From Ignavibacteriaceae bacterium (GTDB lineage Bacteria; Bacteroidota; Ignavibacteria; Ignavibacteriales; Ignavibacteriaceae), in the NCBI GenBank assembly GCA_020848375.1, contig JADLAF010000144.1:1-35344 (forward strand): a DNA stretch of 35,344 nt. The letters run 5' to 3'. The notes under the pieces were generated by a model. It searched no databases, was not told where the DNA came from, and was given only the letters and a program-made list of their open reading frames with translations. Made by a program: the position numbers and the translations under genes. Positions 17,801 through 24,535 of the stretch are shown piece after piece (the stretch's first letter is position 1; the number at the start of each line of letters is the position of its first letter).

Positions 17801-19073
17801 TTTTTACGTGTTTAGTTTCAAAAACCAACCCGTCAATGTCATGCAAATTTCTCATGATCTCCCTGACATTGGGGAATCCGCCATTACCGCGAAGTTTCTC
17901 TATTTGATGTCCGATGATTTCTTCCGGCTTATATCCATACTCCCTCAATGCTTTTTGGTTAGCGTCAACTATCTGTCCGTTACCGTCAATGAGGAAAATA
18001 ATATCTCCCGCGTTTTGAATCAGGTAATCATACTCTTTCAGGAGAGTGTTCTTCTCCAGTTCCTTTTCATAGAGAGACTGATACATCCGCTTCTTTTCCT
18101 GTTTCACCACAAACACGAAGCCAAGGAGTATGCCCGACAGGGATAAAAATGCAATGCTTGCTATGTTGGCAAAGCGGTACCAGACGGACTTCATCAGTTC
18201 AGCGTTATCCGTCTTTACAATAAGTGCCCAGTCGGTGCCCGGTATCCGTTTAAGATAACTGACCACTTCTTTCCCCCGGTAGTCTGTGCCTTCTTCAATT
18301 CGGTCAGAACCGCTGTATGCCTTTATACTGACGAGGGTTGTATCCCTTTTTGACAAAGTCAGATTAAGCGCGGAACCACTGAGGTGGCGAAGCTCATTGA
18401 GGATGATTATTGAGTCCCCTCTTTCCTCAGCAAGCATTGTTTCTGAGGTTTCACTTTCAAACGGCCATGATTGAATAATGGGATAAAGCTTTTCATCCGG
18501 ATATATAATTCCGAAGAAATACCCTATCAGGGTCTTCTCTGAACCAGTATAGTTAAAAACCGGCACAATAAGCGTTAGATGAATTTTGCCGAGTGAGTCC
18601 CGGTGAAATTCAGAGAGCCCGGGGTAAATAGCGAAGGTTTTATTTTTGCAGACTGACGCAAGAATAGAATCCGGTTTTTCACTTGCATTAAAGCCCGGGG
18701 TAAGCAGTTCACCATCTGTGTCGCAGATAAAAACCCGCGAAAACGAATATTCTTCCGAGAGTTCTTTCAGATAATATTCAAACTCTGCGTGCGGCTTATT
18801 TATAGCTTTTTTGTCAGCTTTTATCTCTGAAACATACTGTCTGATTTTATCTTCATAGACAATTTCTTCCGCGGAGCGAAGATAGTTGTTTTTCCAGTTT
18901 AAAATTTCATTGGTCTTATAATCTGCGATAACCTTCAGTTCCCGCTCCTGAAGAATGCGGATATTTTTCTTTTGATTCTGAAATACGGTCATGCTTATGA
19001 TAACGAGGAGAAGAAATCCCACGACTGTAAGTAAAATTATGTTCCGTGAACCGGAATTAAATGACGCTCTCAT
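14868..19073 (-). CDS. Giant hybrid sensor histidine kinase (sensor-PAS-GAF-PASx3-HK-REC)
   Basis: A 1401-residue membrane kinase. Helices at about 11-31 and 301-323 enclose an extracytoplasmic sensor of about 270 residues. Then come PAS (about 350-455), a GAF-like region (about 475-625), PAS (about 635-745), PAS (about 760-870, with the FATD-type core EYVNPAFEKMTGYTAEEAIG) and PAS (about 885-1000). Next are the HisKA dimerisation helix with His1033 (MSHELRTPM), an ATPase with DTGIGI and EGTGLGLS boxes, and a C-terminal receiver with phosphoacceptor Asp1325 (VLMDINLG) and KPF. The terminal receiver makes this a phosphorelay kinase needing an Hpt partner or the nearby receivers. Its outer sensor is clearly paralogous to that of the kinase at 24532-28263 (shared NELRHL and EGTDYRG). 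It lies 36 bp after the degenerate receiver gene. Confidence 0.94.
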   Translation of the reverse strand: MRASFNSGSRNIILLTVVGFLLLVIISMTVFQNQKKNIRILQERELKVIADYKTNEILNWKNNYLRSAEEIVYEDKIRQYVSEIKADKKAINKPHAEFEYYLKELSEEYSFSRVFICDTDGELLTPGFNASEKPDSILASVCKNKTFAIYPGLSEFHRDSLGKIHLTLIVPVFNYTGSEKTLIGYFFGIIYPDEKLYPIIQSWPFESETSETMLAEERGDSIIILNELRHLSGSALNLTLSKRDTTLVSIKAYSGSDRIEEGTDYRGKEVVSYLKRIPGTDWALIVKTDNAELMKSVWYRFANIASIAFLSLSGILLGFVFVVKQEKKRMYQSLYEKELEKNTLLKEYDYLIQNAGDIIFLIDGNGQIVDANQKALREYGYKPEEIIGHQIEKLRGNGGFPNVREIMRNLHDIDGLVFETKHVKSNGEVFPVEISAKLITLDGEHFYQSIVRDISERKTNEIKINRLNRLYSMLSASNKAIVRKTNADELFEELIRVALHLGKFTGVWIGKVSENRPIETLRQEKFSNGNAQLVSILLMNKIDQLLLCFSGRPVYYCNSIKASELLTEEEKQHITAESFAAMKLENPNGEIIFAIFLSDKTDFFAEEDKLLLDEMAEDLAFGLRYFNIEQSFKTSEARFKTVVEEFPAGVFILDAAGRMTYNNRIVQEITGLDSESLSGYKWLRGLQREDKQQLIRRWISALSGGENFEAGGNLLRQDDQQIFWKAKTAPIFSGEEIIGHAGMIFDESEVIKKQFEINKLFAAVSQTASAIVITDTESRIEYVNPAFEKMTGYTAEEAIGRNPHFLKSGLTSAETFTEMYKHLTAGEPWRGEFINRKKGGDIYYESAVVTPVMDPFGKIVNYLAVKDDITQVREYQSTIENQVRLLEDVLELLPVGVWIVDAEGVILRGNTTAKKIWSGAKYVGIEEYGEYKARWYKTGEEILPHEWAAARAIANRETSINEEVEIDCFDGTRKIIFNSAVPIISANGELTGAIIVNEDITRIKQSEKELIESKERAEESNRLKGNFLANMSHELRTPMIGVLGYSEIIYDGGFEEEVVEYARLIHKSGKRLLDTLNLILDLSRLEAGKLDLRKDNVDLVKTTIDVIQNFRGAAERNGLYINLETDFLYMNIHSDERLLTSILDNLVNNAVKYTHTGGVTVSISSADESESGKRMIKISVADTGIGIAKENHEMIFEEFRQVSEGTDRGYEGTGLGLSITKKFLEKLNGAITLESEAGCGSVFHVSFPAEVIEELKKEKSERVEKPTIKDEASSKKSILLVENDELNVTIIKKYLYEKYLVEHVWNGEAAVKIAGEKKFDAVLMDINLGKGLDGLAATKWIRSCPLNSETPVIAMTAYAMPQDRATFLEGGCSHYLSKPFRQIELLRLLEDVLAGKAGEMI

Positions 19074-19109
19074 TTTGAGGCCTGTCTAAAAAAAATTAAT
19101 AAAAATAAA

Positions 19110-19481
19110 TTAACCGCCGTAGGAATAGCCGGACTTTTGGCCTTCGGCTAATAAGGCATTGAGTTCTGCTGGTTTCTTAAATATTGAAAACCGCAGCATC
19201 TTGAATGTCAGAATCATCATGGGAGTTGTCTCGGGACAGTAGAAATAGAGTTTTGTATAACCCGAGATATCTCTTAATATATATGGTTTCAGTCTAAAGA
19301 GTGAGCCAAGCTGCTCATAATTGATAATGGCGGAGTCAAATTTCCCTGAAATAATATAAGAAATTAACTGCTCGGAAGAATTTACTTCAAAGACCATACT
19401 GCCCGCCTCCGCCTTCAGAAGTTCAGCTTTCATCTGACTGCTCGTCTCTGAATCTTTTTCAAAAAGAATAATTTTCTGCAT
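19110..19481 (-). CDS. Degenerate receiver-domain protein (phosphoacceptor Asp replaced by Asn)
   Basis: A 123-residue protein with the outline of a CheY-like receiver. Strand 1 carries acidic residues (IILFEKD). The strand-3 motif FDSAIINYEQL has Asn54 where the phosphorylated Asp should be. A YFYCPETT strand 4 and FKKP with Lys103-Pro104 follow. Lacking the Asp, it cannot be phosphorylated in the usual way and may be a constitutive or ligand-controlled pseudo-receiver that binds the neighbouring kinase or its partner. It precedes the hybrid kinase by 36 bp on the same strand, so co-transcription is likely. The similarity is weak enough that the receiver call is moderate; the Asn at the position is read directly. 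Confidence 0.65.
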   Translation of the reverse strand: MQKIILFEKDSETSSQMKAELLKAEAGSMVFEVNSSEQLISYIISGKFDSAIINYEQLGSLFRLKPYILRDISGYTKLYFYCPETTPMMILTFKMLRFSIFKKPAELNALLAEGQKSGYSYGG

Positions 19482-19718
19482 TGCCGATCTGTGTTTTATT
19501 TACACAACAAAACTACTTCACCTGAAAAGGTTGCTAAATAGTGAAACCAATGATTCGGCTATCGCACATCTATGGGGTGTTGTGGCTGAAACGCCACAGG
19601 GAATGTTAGGGTCAAATGATGATAAAAATAAGGCCGGTCAACACCGCCGGTCGTTAAGACGTGAACCTGCTATAAATTCTTCCCCTATTCATTTCACCCA
19701 AACTCTGATTTTTGGCTT

Positions 19719-20093
19719 TTAACTTTCCAGCAGGGTAAGAAGCTGTTCAATATCGGCTGATTTGTCAAGAACATGGTGCGCTCCCAGACTAAGCGCCTTC
19801 GCGCTGATGCTTTCAGAGTAATAGTTGGTGAAGACAATCGATACTCCCGGAATTTTTCGTTCCTGCATCCTGGCAAGTATGTCAAGACCGCTGCCATCCG
19901 GAAGCCCGATATCCAGGATAATAAAATCCGCGGTCTGAGTTTCGAGCCACTTTTGAGCAGATTGAACATCCGCGGCTGTGCCTGCAACATTAATTTTTCC
20001 GGAATCAAAAAGCTTTATTAAATTGCTTACAATCCCGGGGGAATCATCTACAATAAATACTGTTTTTTTCTTCAGAGACATATTTTTTTGCAT
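19719..20093 (-). CDS. Single-domain response regulator (CheY/Spo0F-like)
   Basis: A 124-residue stand-alone receiver. The acidic pair is in FIVDDSPG, the phosphoacceptor is Asp61 (FIILDIGLPDGSG), strand 4 is IVFTNYY with the conserved Thr, and the Lys is in HVLDKSADI. There is no output domain, so it likely shuttles phosphate or acts by protein contact, and a relay with the adjacent hybrid kinase is plausible. Start: ATG 20091-20093; a second ATG at 20079-20081 is equally possible. A 237-bp gap separates it from the degenerate receiver downstream; no terminator was recognised there. Confidence 0.9.
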   Translation of the reverse strand: MQKNMSLKKKTVFIVDDSPGIVSNLIKLFDSGKINVAGTAADVQSAQKWLETQTADFIILDIGLPDGSGLDILARMQERKIPGVSIVFTNYYSESISAKALSLGAHHVLDKSADIEQLLTLLES

Positions 20094-20607
20094 TATTAAA
20101 AATAGTCGCTGCGGTTTTTGTGGGTTGTAGGATTAGTAGTTATGAAAATGTAGTATTTAAACGACAGGTATATATCAGTCCCTGACCAGACGGCAAAAGA
20201 GTAACCAATCACCATTGCTTATTCAACATAATCCGGGAAAACCCGGAGTAATTATTCCGGTACCTTTCAGTTAAATCCCCGGGTAACACCCACTGATTCA
20301 TTCAAAACCCGAGGGTTGTCGGGTACTGTAACCGCGGAGCGTTCATCCTGGGGGGTTATACACTCCCCGGTCGCTGCAGTTTTAGTACCCCCGCAGAAAC
20401 CTGTCCGACAGCAGGAATTTTTCAGCCAATGGATTTTGGGGTTTAGGGTTGTCAATTCTCAGCCAGACGATAAAGCTCTCTAACACATTTCTCTGATTAG
20501 CCAGGGCGGGAAATTCATTCAGCAGAAGGTATTTCTGGCAGCCAGCCCTATACTCTCCCCCATTTTTTTGTAAATTGCACCCTTTCATTTAAGCAACTAA
20601 GCAACCA
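20094..20607. other. Long structured intergenic region upstream of lysA
   Basis: No supported gene. Several compact dyads occur close together on the lysA strand: TCCGGG-AAAA-CCCGGA (20232-20247), ACCCGA-GGGTTG-TCGGGT (20307-20324), GGGG...CCCC around 20350-20378 and CCTG...CAGG at about 20400-20415. The cluster could be a structured leader or small RNA, but I do not recognise the lysine riboswitch consensus. The last 45 bp hold a promoter-like motif. Confidence 0.45.
20563..20580 (+). promoter_or_regulatory. Promoter-like motif before lysA
   Basis: ATTTTTTTGTAAATTGCA lies 28-45 bp before the lysA ATG. It matches the motif before the barrel gene (7591-7605) in sequence and distance from the start, and TAAATTG approximates the Bacteroidota TAnnTTTG -7 box. 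If this is the promoter, the hairpin cluster at 20232-20415 lies upstream of the transcript. Confidence 0.4.
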
Positions 20608-21885
20608 ATGACCCCTGACTCTTACGGTGATTTTCATTACCGCGGAAAAAAGCTTTTCTGCGGTGATGTCTGTATTGAAGATATCGCACATCAGTTCGGC
20701 ACTCCTGTTTACATTTACAGCGCGGGTCACTTCCGCGATCAGTATAGCGCATTTACCAAAGCATTTAAGAAAATTCCGCACCGGATTTTTTATGCAGTTA
20801 AATCGAACGCAAACCTTTCTGTTATAAGAGAGTTCCACCAGCTTGGCGCGGGGATGGATGTTAACTCTGAAGGGGAGATGCTCAGGGCAATGAAGGCGGG
20901 CGTAAAGGGAAACGAAATGATACTGACCGGTGTGGGTAAATCAGCCGCTGAGATCAGGGCAGGTCTTGAGCAGGGGGTAACCATGATTAAGGCAGAGTCA
21001 AAGGATGAACTTGCGCTCATTGACCGCATCGCCGGAGAGATGGGGCTGACCGCGCCGGTAGCCATACGCGTTAACCCGGATGTTAATCCGCGTACGCATC
21101 CCTATATATCAACCGGACTGAGCGAAAACAAGTTCGGCATTAGCAAACCACTTGCGCTCAATATATACAAGAACTATCAGGAGTTTCCCAACATCAGATT
21201 TACCGGTATTGATATGCATATCGGCTCTCAGATAACCGCCACCGCTCCGTTTAAAGAAGCGGTTGACAAACTCGCTGAGGTTTATTTTGAAGTAAAAAGA
21301 GGCGGGCTGCATCTTGAACATTTTGATATCGGGGGAGGAATAGGTATCCGCTATGAAGATGAAACTCCATTTACCCCCGATGGGCTTGCCTCGGTGATCT
21401 CGCCGACCCTTAAGGAGCTTGACTGCGATATCTTTTTTGAACCGGGGCGCTACCTCACCGGAAACGGCGGAATCCTGGTGGTAAAAGTTTTATATATAAA
21501 AGAAGCTGAAGACAAACACTTTATTGTGACAGACGGCGCCATGAATGATCTGCTCAGACCGAGTATATACGATGCTTATCACCACGTGCAGCCCCTCACC
21601 TTGCGCGACCAGCCGGAGGTGGTAACCGATGTAGTGGGACCGGTCTGCGAGAGCGGTGACTTTTTCACCCGCAAGCGCGCGTTGCAAACCCCCGAACACA
21701 ATGAGCTCCTCGCTGTAATGTCAGCCGGTGCTTACGGTATGGTGATGTCCTCAAACTATAACGCGCGCAGAAGAGTGCCGGAGGTGATGGTTGACGGAAA
21801 CAAATTCCGACTGATACGCAGCCGCGAAACCTACGATCATCTTCTTTACGATGAAGCCGATTTACTTAACGGAAATAGTATATAA
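20608..21885 (+). CDS. lysA: Diaminopimelate decarboxylase
   Basis: A 425-residue PLP enzyme that decarboxylates meso-diaminopimelate to L-lysine, the last step of lysine synthesis. Motifs of the alanine-racemase-fold decarboxylases are all present: FYAVKSNAN with the PLP Lys65, the HIGSQ motif near 207, the phosphate loop DIGGGIGI near 245, EPGRYL near 285, and CESGDFF with the active-site Cys contributed across the dimer. Length is normal. ATG 20608 is 37 bp after a promoter-like motif, leaving a short leader. It starts a four-gene cluster: the glycosyltransferase begins three bases after its stop, so the two are almost certainly co-transcribed, though no metabolic link is evident. Confidence 0.96.
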   Translation: MTPDSYGDFHYRGKKLFCGDVCIEDIAHQFGTPVYIYSAGHFRDQYSAFTKAFKKIPHRIFYAVKSNANLSVIREFHQLGAGMDVNSEGEMLRAMKAGVKGNEMILTGVGKSAAEIRAGLEQGVTMIKAESKDELALIDRIAGEMGLTAPVAIRVNPDVNPRTHPYISTGLSENKFGISKPLALNIYKNYQEFPNIRFTGIDMHIGSQITATAPFKEAVDKLAEVYFEVKRGGLHLEHFDIGGGIGIRYEDETPFTPDGLASVISPTLKELDCDIFFEPGRYLTGNGGILVVKVLYIKEAEDKHFIVTDGAMNDLLRPSIYDAYHHVQPLTLRDQPEVVTDVVGPVCESGDFFTRKRALQTPEHNELLAVMSAGAYGMVMSSNYNARRRVPEVMVDGNKFRLIRSRETYDHLLYDEADLLNGNSI

Positions 21886-21888
21886 GAG

Positions 21889-23001
21889 ATGAAAATTCTT
21901 TACTCATGCCTTTCGCGAAGCTGGGGGGGGATGGAAATGTACACACTCACCTGTATGCATCAGCTTATTGACCGCGGTCATGAGGTTCATTTACTTGCCT
22001 TCCCGGATTCAAAACTGTTTGAAGAAGCAAAAGAGCGCAAGCTGACCGTGTTTCCCATAAAAGCATCCGGATATTTTCATCCCGCTGAAATTGTGGGGCT
22101 AAAAATTTTACTGCAGAAAAACCGGTATGAACTTATTCACACTCAGGCCTCAAAAGACCTTTGGGTGCTGGTACCGGCTTTGCGCATTTCAGGGTCTCAG
22201 ATTCCGCTGTATCTTACCAAACAGGTTGGTTCGTTTATTGTAAAAAAAGATGCACTTCACCGGTGGATATATAACCGCGTAACGCGGATTTTTGCCATCA
22301 GCCGCGTAATACAAAAAAATCTGGCCGATACTACTCCGGTAAATCCCGCGCGGATTGAGCTGCTGCACAATGCAATAGATACTGCTCATTTTAATCCGGC
22401 TCATACAGACGGCCGGGCTCTCCGCAAAGAGTTTGCTATCGGTGATAATGAAATTCTCATCGGGATGCTCGCCCGCTTCAGCAAGGGCAAGGGACACGAA
22501 GAGATGATAGAAGCTGCCGGTATTCTCAACCAGAAGCACAGCGGGGTAAAATATCTGATTGTGGGTGAGGCAAGCAAAGGAGAGGATGACTACGCCGAAG
22601 GCATTAAAAAACTGGCCCGTGATGTAAAGCTGGAAAATATGATTTTTACCGGATTCAGGAAAGACGTACGCACCGTACTTGCAGCGTTAGATATATTCGT
22701 CTTTCCGTCACATAACGAAGCATTCGGCATTGCACTTGCCGAGGCCCTTTCGATGGGGGTTCCGTCTGTCTGCTCAAACAGTGATGGCATTCTGGATATA
22801 GCCGTTGACGGTGTAACCTCGCTCCTCTTTCAGGTGAAAGACGGCAGGAACCTGGCTGAAAAGATAAGCCGTCTGATTAGCGATCAGCCGATGCGCACCC
22901 GCCTCAGTGAGGCCTCGCGCCGCAGAGCCGTTGAACATTTTGATCTGAAGGTACTGACTGAAAGAGTGCTTGAATTTTATCACAAGGATATACGTTCGTA
23001 A
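21889..23001 (+). CDS. GT4-family glycosyltransferase
   Basis: A 370-residue GT-B enzyme. The N-terminal domain begins MKILYSCLSRSWGGME, the glycine-rich acceptor-side loop of GT4 enzymes. The C-terminal domain has the retaining GT4 pattern: IGMLARFSKGKG (nucleotide-binding strand), LIVGEAS, and the E-x7-E motif with Glu277 and Glu285 (HNEAFGIALAEA). It probably transfers a sugar from a nucleotide donor to a lipid or surface glycan at the inner face of the membrane. Donor and acceptor cannot be read from sequence. It starts three bases after the lysA stop and is followed after 17 bp by the META lipoprotein. Confidence 0.93.
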   Translation: MKILYSCLSRSWGGMEMYTLTCMHQLIDRGHEVHLLAFPDSKLFEEAKERKLTVFPIKASGYFHPAEIVGLKILLQKNRYELIHTQASKDLWVLVPALRISGSQIPLYLTKQVGSFIVKKDALHRWIYNRVTRIFAISRVIQKNLADTTPVNPARIELLHNAIDTAHFNPAHTDGRALRKEFAIGDNEILIGMLARFSKGKGHEEMIEAAGILNQKHSGVKYLIVGEASKGEDDYAEGIKKLARDVKLENMIFTGFRKDVRTVLAALDIFVFPSHNEAFGIALAEALSMGVPSVCSNSDGILDIAVDGVTSLLFQVKDGRNLAEKISRLISDQPMRTRLSEASRRRAVEHFDLKVLTERVLEFYHKDIRS

Positions 23002-23018
23002 ATAGGAGAAAAAACGAA

Positions 23019-23438
23019 ATGATTTCACTTAAATATCTGCTCACGTTGCTTTCGGTGGTTGTGCTGCTTCAGGCCTGTGACCGCGACCCGGTTGACCCTG
23101 TTGATGCCCTCACCCGTTACGAGTGGCTGGCTGATACCGTATATACGTTTGACTATTCTAAGGCGGTTAATCCGCCGAGACTTAAGATGGACCGCACAAA
23201 CGACAGATTTTTTGCAAGCGGCGGATGCAACGATATCACCGGCGACTATAGCATTAACGGAAGAAAAATTCACTTCAAAACCTTCAGCGATCCGGTTGAG
23301 TTTTGTGAGGATACTTTTGAGACAGAGCAGAAATTGGTTCACATGCTTAAGACAGCGTTCTTCTGGGAGATCCGGGAGGAGAAACTCTATTTTTATTATA
23401 AATCAACACTTATTGGTGTGTTCAGAAAAAAGAATTAA
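23019..23438 (+). CDS. META/HslJ-domain lipoprotein
   Basis: A 139-residue lipoprotein. The signal sequence ends in the lipobox LLQAC with Cys20, followed by acidic residues. The body matches the META domain: WLADTVYTF at the start, the SGGCNDITGDYSINGRKIHF core with paired Cys later at VEFCED, and a C-terminal FWEIREEKLYFYY strand. META proteins such as HslJ are periplasmic or outer-membrane lipoproteins linked to stress or antibiotic tolerance in other bacteria; the mechanism is not established. AGGAG lies about 10 bases before the ATG. It is the third gene of the lysA cluster. Confidence 0.85.
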   Translation: MISLKYLLTLLSVVVLLQACDRDPVDPVDALTRYEWLADTVYTFDYSKAVNPPRLKMDRTNDRFFASGGCNDITGDYSINGRKIHFKTFSDPVEFCEDTFETEQKLVHMLKTAFFWEIREEKLYFYYKSTLIGVFRKKN

Positions 23439-23471
23439 TTATATAAACCAACATCACACGGGCGGAAAAAC

Positions 23472-23810
23472 ATGACACGCTTTTTTATTTTCTTATGCGC
23501 CATTGGCATCATCACCTCATCCCTCAGTGCTTCCGGCACCGAACGACTTGACACCGCGTTCTCACACGCCAAGAAGGGGCTCCAGTACGGGCTTTCGAAT
23601 CTGAAAGAAAAGCGGAGCAAAGATGAGTATAAACTGATTGAGCAGGACAAGCTGCTGGCAGAGGTTAAAATCAGCAAGGAAATAGGGGGGGTTAAAATTG
23701 AATCAAAAGGATTTTTTGAGGGTGAGGAGGTAACCGTAGTTACCTACCGTTCGTATGAATCATTAGTGAGTGACGGATATATAGATAAAAATTCAGATTT
23801 GTTAAAATAA
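23472..23810 (+). CDS. Small exported protein of unknown function
   Basis: A 112-residue protein with a signal peptide (about 1-20, FFIFLCAIGIITSSLSASG) and a highly charged, Lys/Glu-rich mature part (LSNLKEKRSKDEYKLIEQDK) predicted to be helical and then strand-rich (VKIESKGFFEGEEVTVVTYR). I do not recognise a family. It follows the META lipoprotein by 33 bp, ends the lysA cluster, and is closed by a large hairpin at 23855. Confidence 0.65.
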   Translation: MTRFFIFLCAIGIITSSLSASGTERLDTAFSHAKKGLQYGLSNLKEKRSKDEYKLIEQDKLLAEVKISKEIGGVKIESKGFFEGEEVTVVTYRSYESLVSDGYIDKNSDLLK

Positions 23811-23854
23811 ACCCGTCCCGTTTTCCTTACCAGTGCTGAGTCGGTCCGCAGCAG

Positions 23855-23904
23855 CGCGGTGCGGGTAAGTTCCCTTACGCGGCACTGCCTGCGCGGAGTT
23901 TTTT
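23855..23904 (+). terminator. Large imperfect hairpin with T-run
   Basis: Nested stems CGCG/CGCG, GTGC/GCAC and GTAAG-TTCC-CTTAC run from 23855 to 23895, followed by GAG and T6 (23899-23904). It closes the lysA cluster and reaches the stop codon of the convergent response regulator gene. Confidence 0.65.
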
Positions 23905-24535
23905 ACTCAATCAATTTGTTTTTAACCGCATACTGCACCAGTTCAGCGTTTGACTTAAATCCCATTTTTTCAAGAATTCTTCCGCGGTATGTATTAACGG
24001 TACTGGGGCTCAGGTTAAGATCACCTGCTATTTCGTTCTGCGGCTTACCTTTCGCGATAAGAACCATTACTTCAAACTCCCGGTCAGAGAGCACCTGATG
24101 GCTTGCTTTACCAAGAGTGGCATCAAGGTCAAAGGCAAGTTTTTCAGCCAGGGTTGCGCTTAAATACTTACCTCCTGCGCCGGCTTTTCTGATAGCGCGC
24201 AAAAGCTCCTCTGATGCGCTTTCCTTGGTCAGGTAACCCGATGCCCCCGCCTTAAGAGCGCGCACCGCATAATGCTCCTCCGGATGCATTGAAAGTATGA
24301 GAACTGCCGTGTCAGGGTGCAGGGATTTTATATCCTTCAGAATTTCAAGACCATTCCGGTCAGGGAAATTCAAATCAAGAACAACCACATTAATCTCATT
24401 ACTGCCAAGAAACGGAAGAATCTCATCAGCACTGCCGGTATCCCCGGCTATGGTTATTCCGTCTTCCCCCTTAAGAATTTTTTTCAGCCCTTCGCGTATG
24501 AGCTGATGATCATCGGCTATATATACTTTAATCAT
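23903..24535 (-). CDS. NarL/FixJ-type response regulator
   Basis: A 210-residue protein. The receiver has the acidic pair in YIADDH, phosphoacceptor Asp54 (VVVLDLNFPD), a strand-4 Ser (ILSMHPE) and the Lys in GYLTKES. A LuxR-type helix-turn-helix occupies about 145-205 (LSDREFEVMVLIAKGKPQNE, then LSPSTVNTYRGRILEKMGF). Phosphorylation by the adjacent HisKA_3 kinase should promote dimer formation and DNA binding. The ATG overlaps the kinase stop (ATGA, 24532-24535), so expression is coupled. Targets are unknown. Confidence 0.96.
   Translation of the reverse strand: MIKVYIADDHQLIREGLKKILKGEDGITIAGDTGSADEILPFLGSNEINVVVLDLNFPDRNGLEILKDIKSLHPDTAVLILSMHPEEHYAVRALKAGASGYLTKESASEELLRAIRKAGAGGKYLSATLAEKLAFDLDATLGKASHQVLSDREFEVMVLIAKGKPQNEIAGDLNLSPSTVNTYRGRILEKMGFKSNAELVQYAVKNKLIE

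Noticed and set aside
20382-20588. 68-codon minus-strand frame before lysA
   Set aside because: No ribosome site, no family pattern, and it overlaps the likely lysA promoter.
20094-20607. Lysine riboswitch before lysA
   Set aside because: I do not see the conserved lysine-aptamer sequence blocks, and the likely promoter is downstream of the hairpins.
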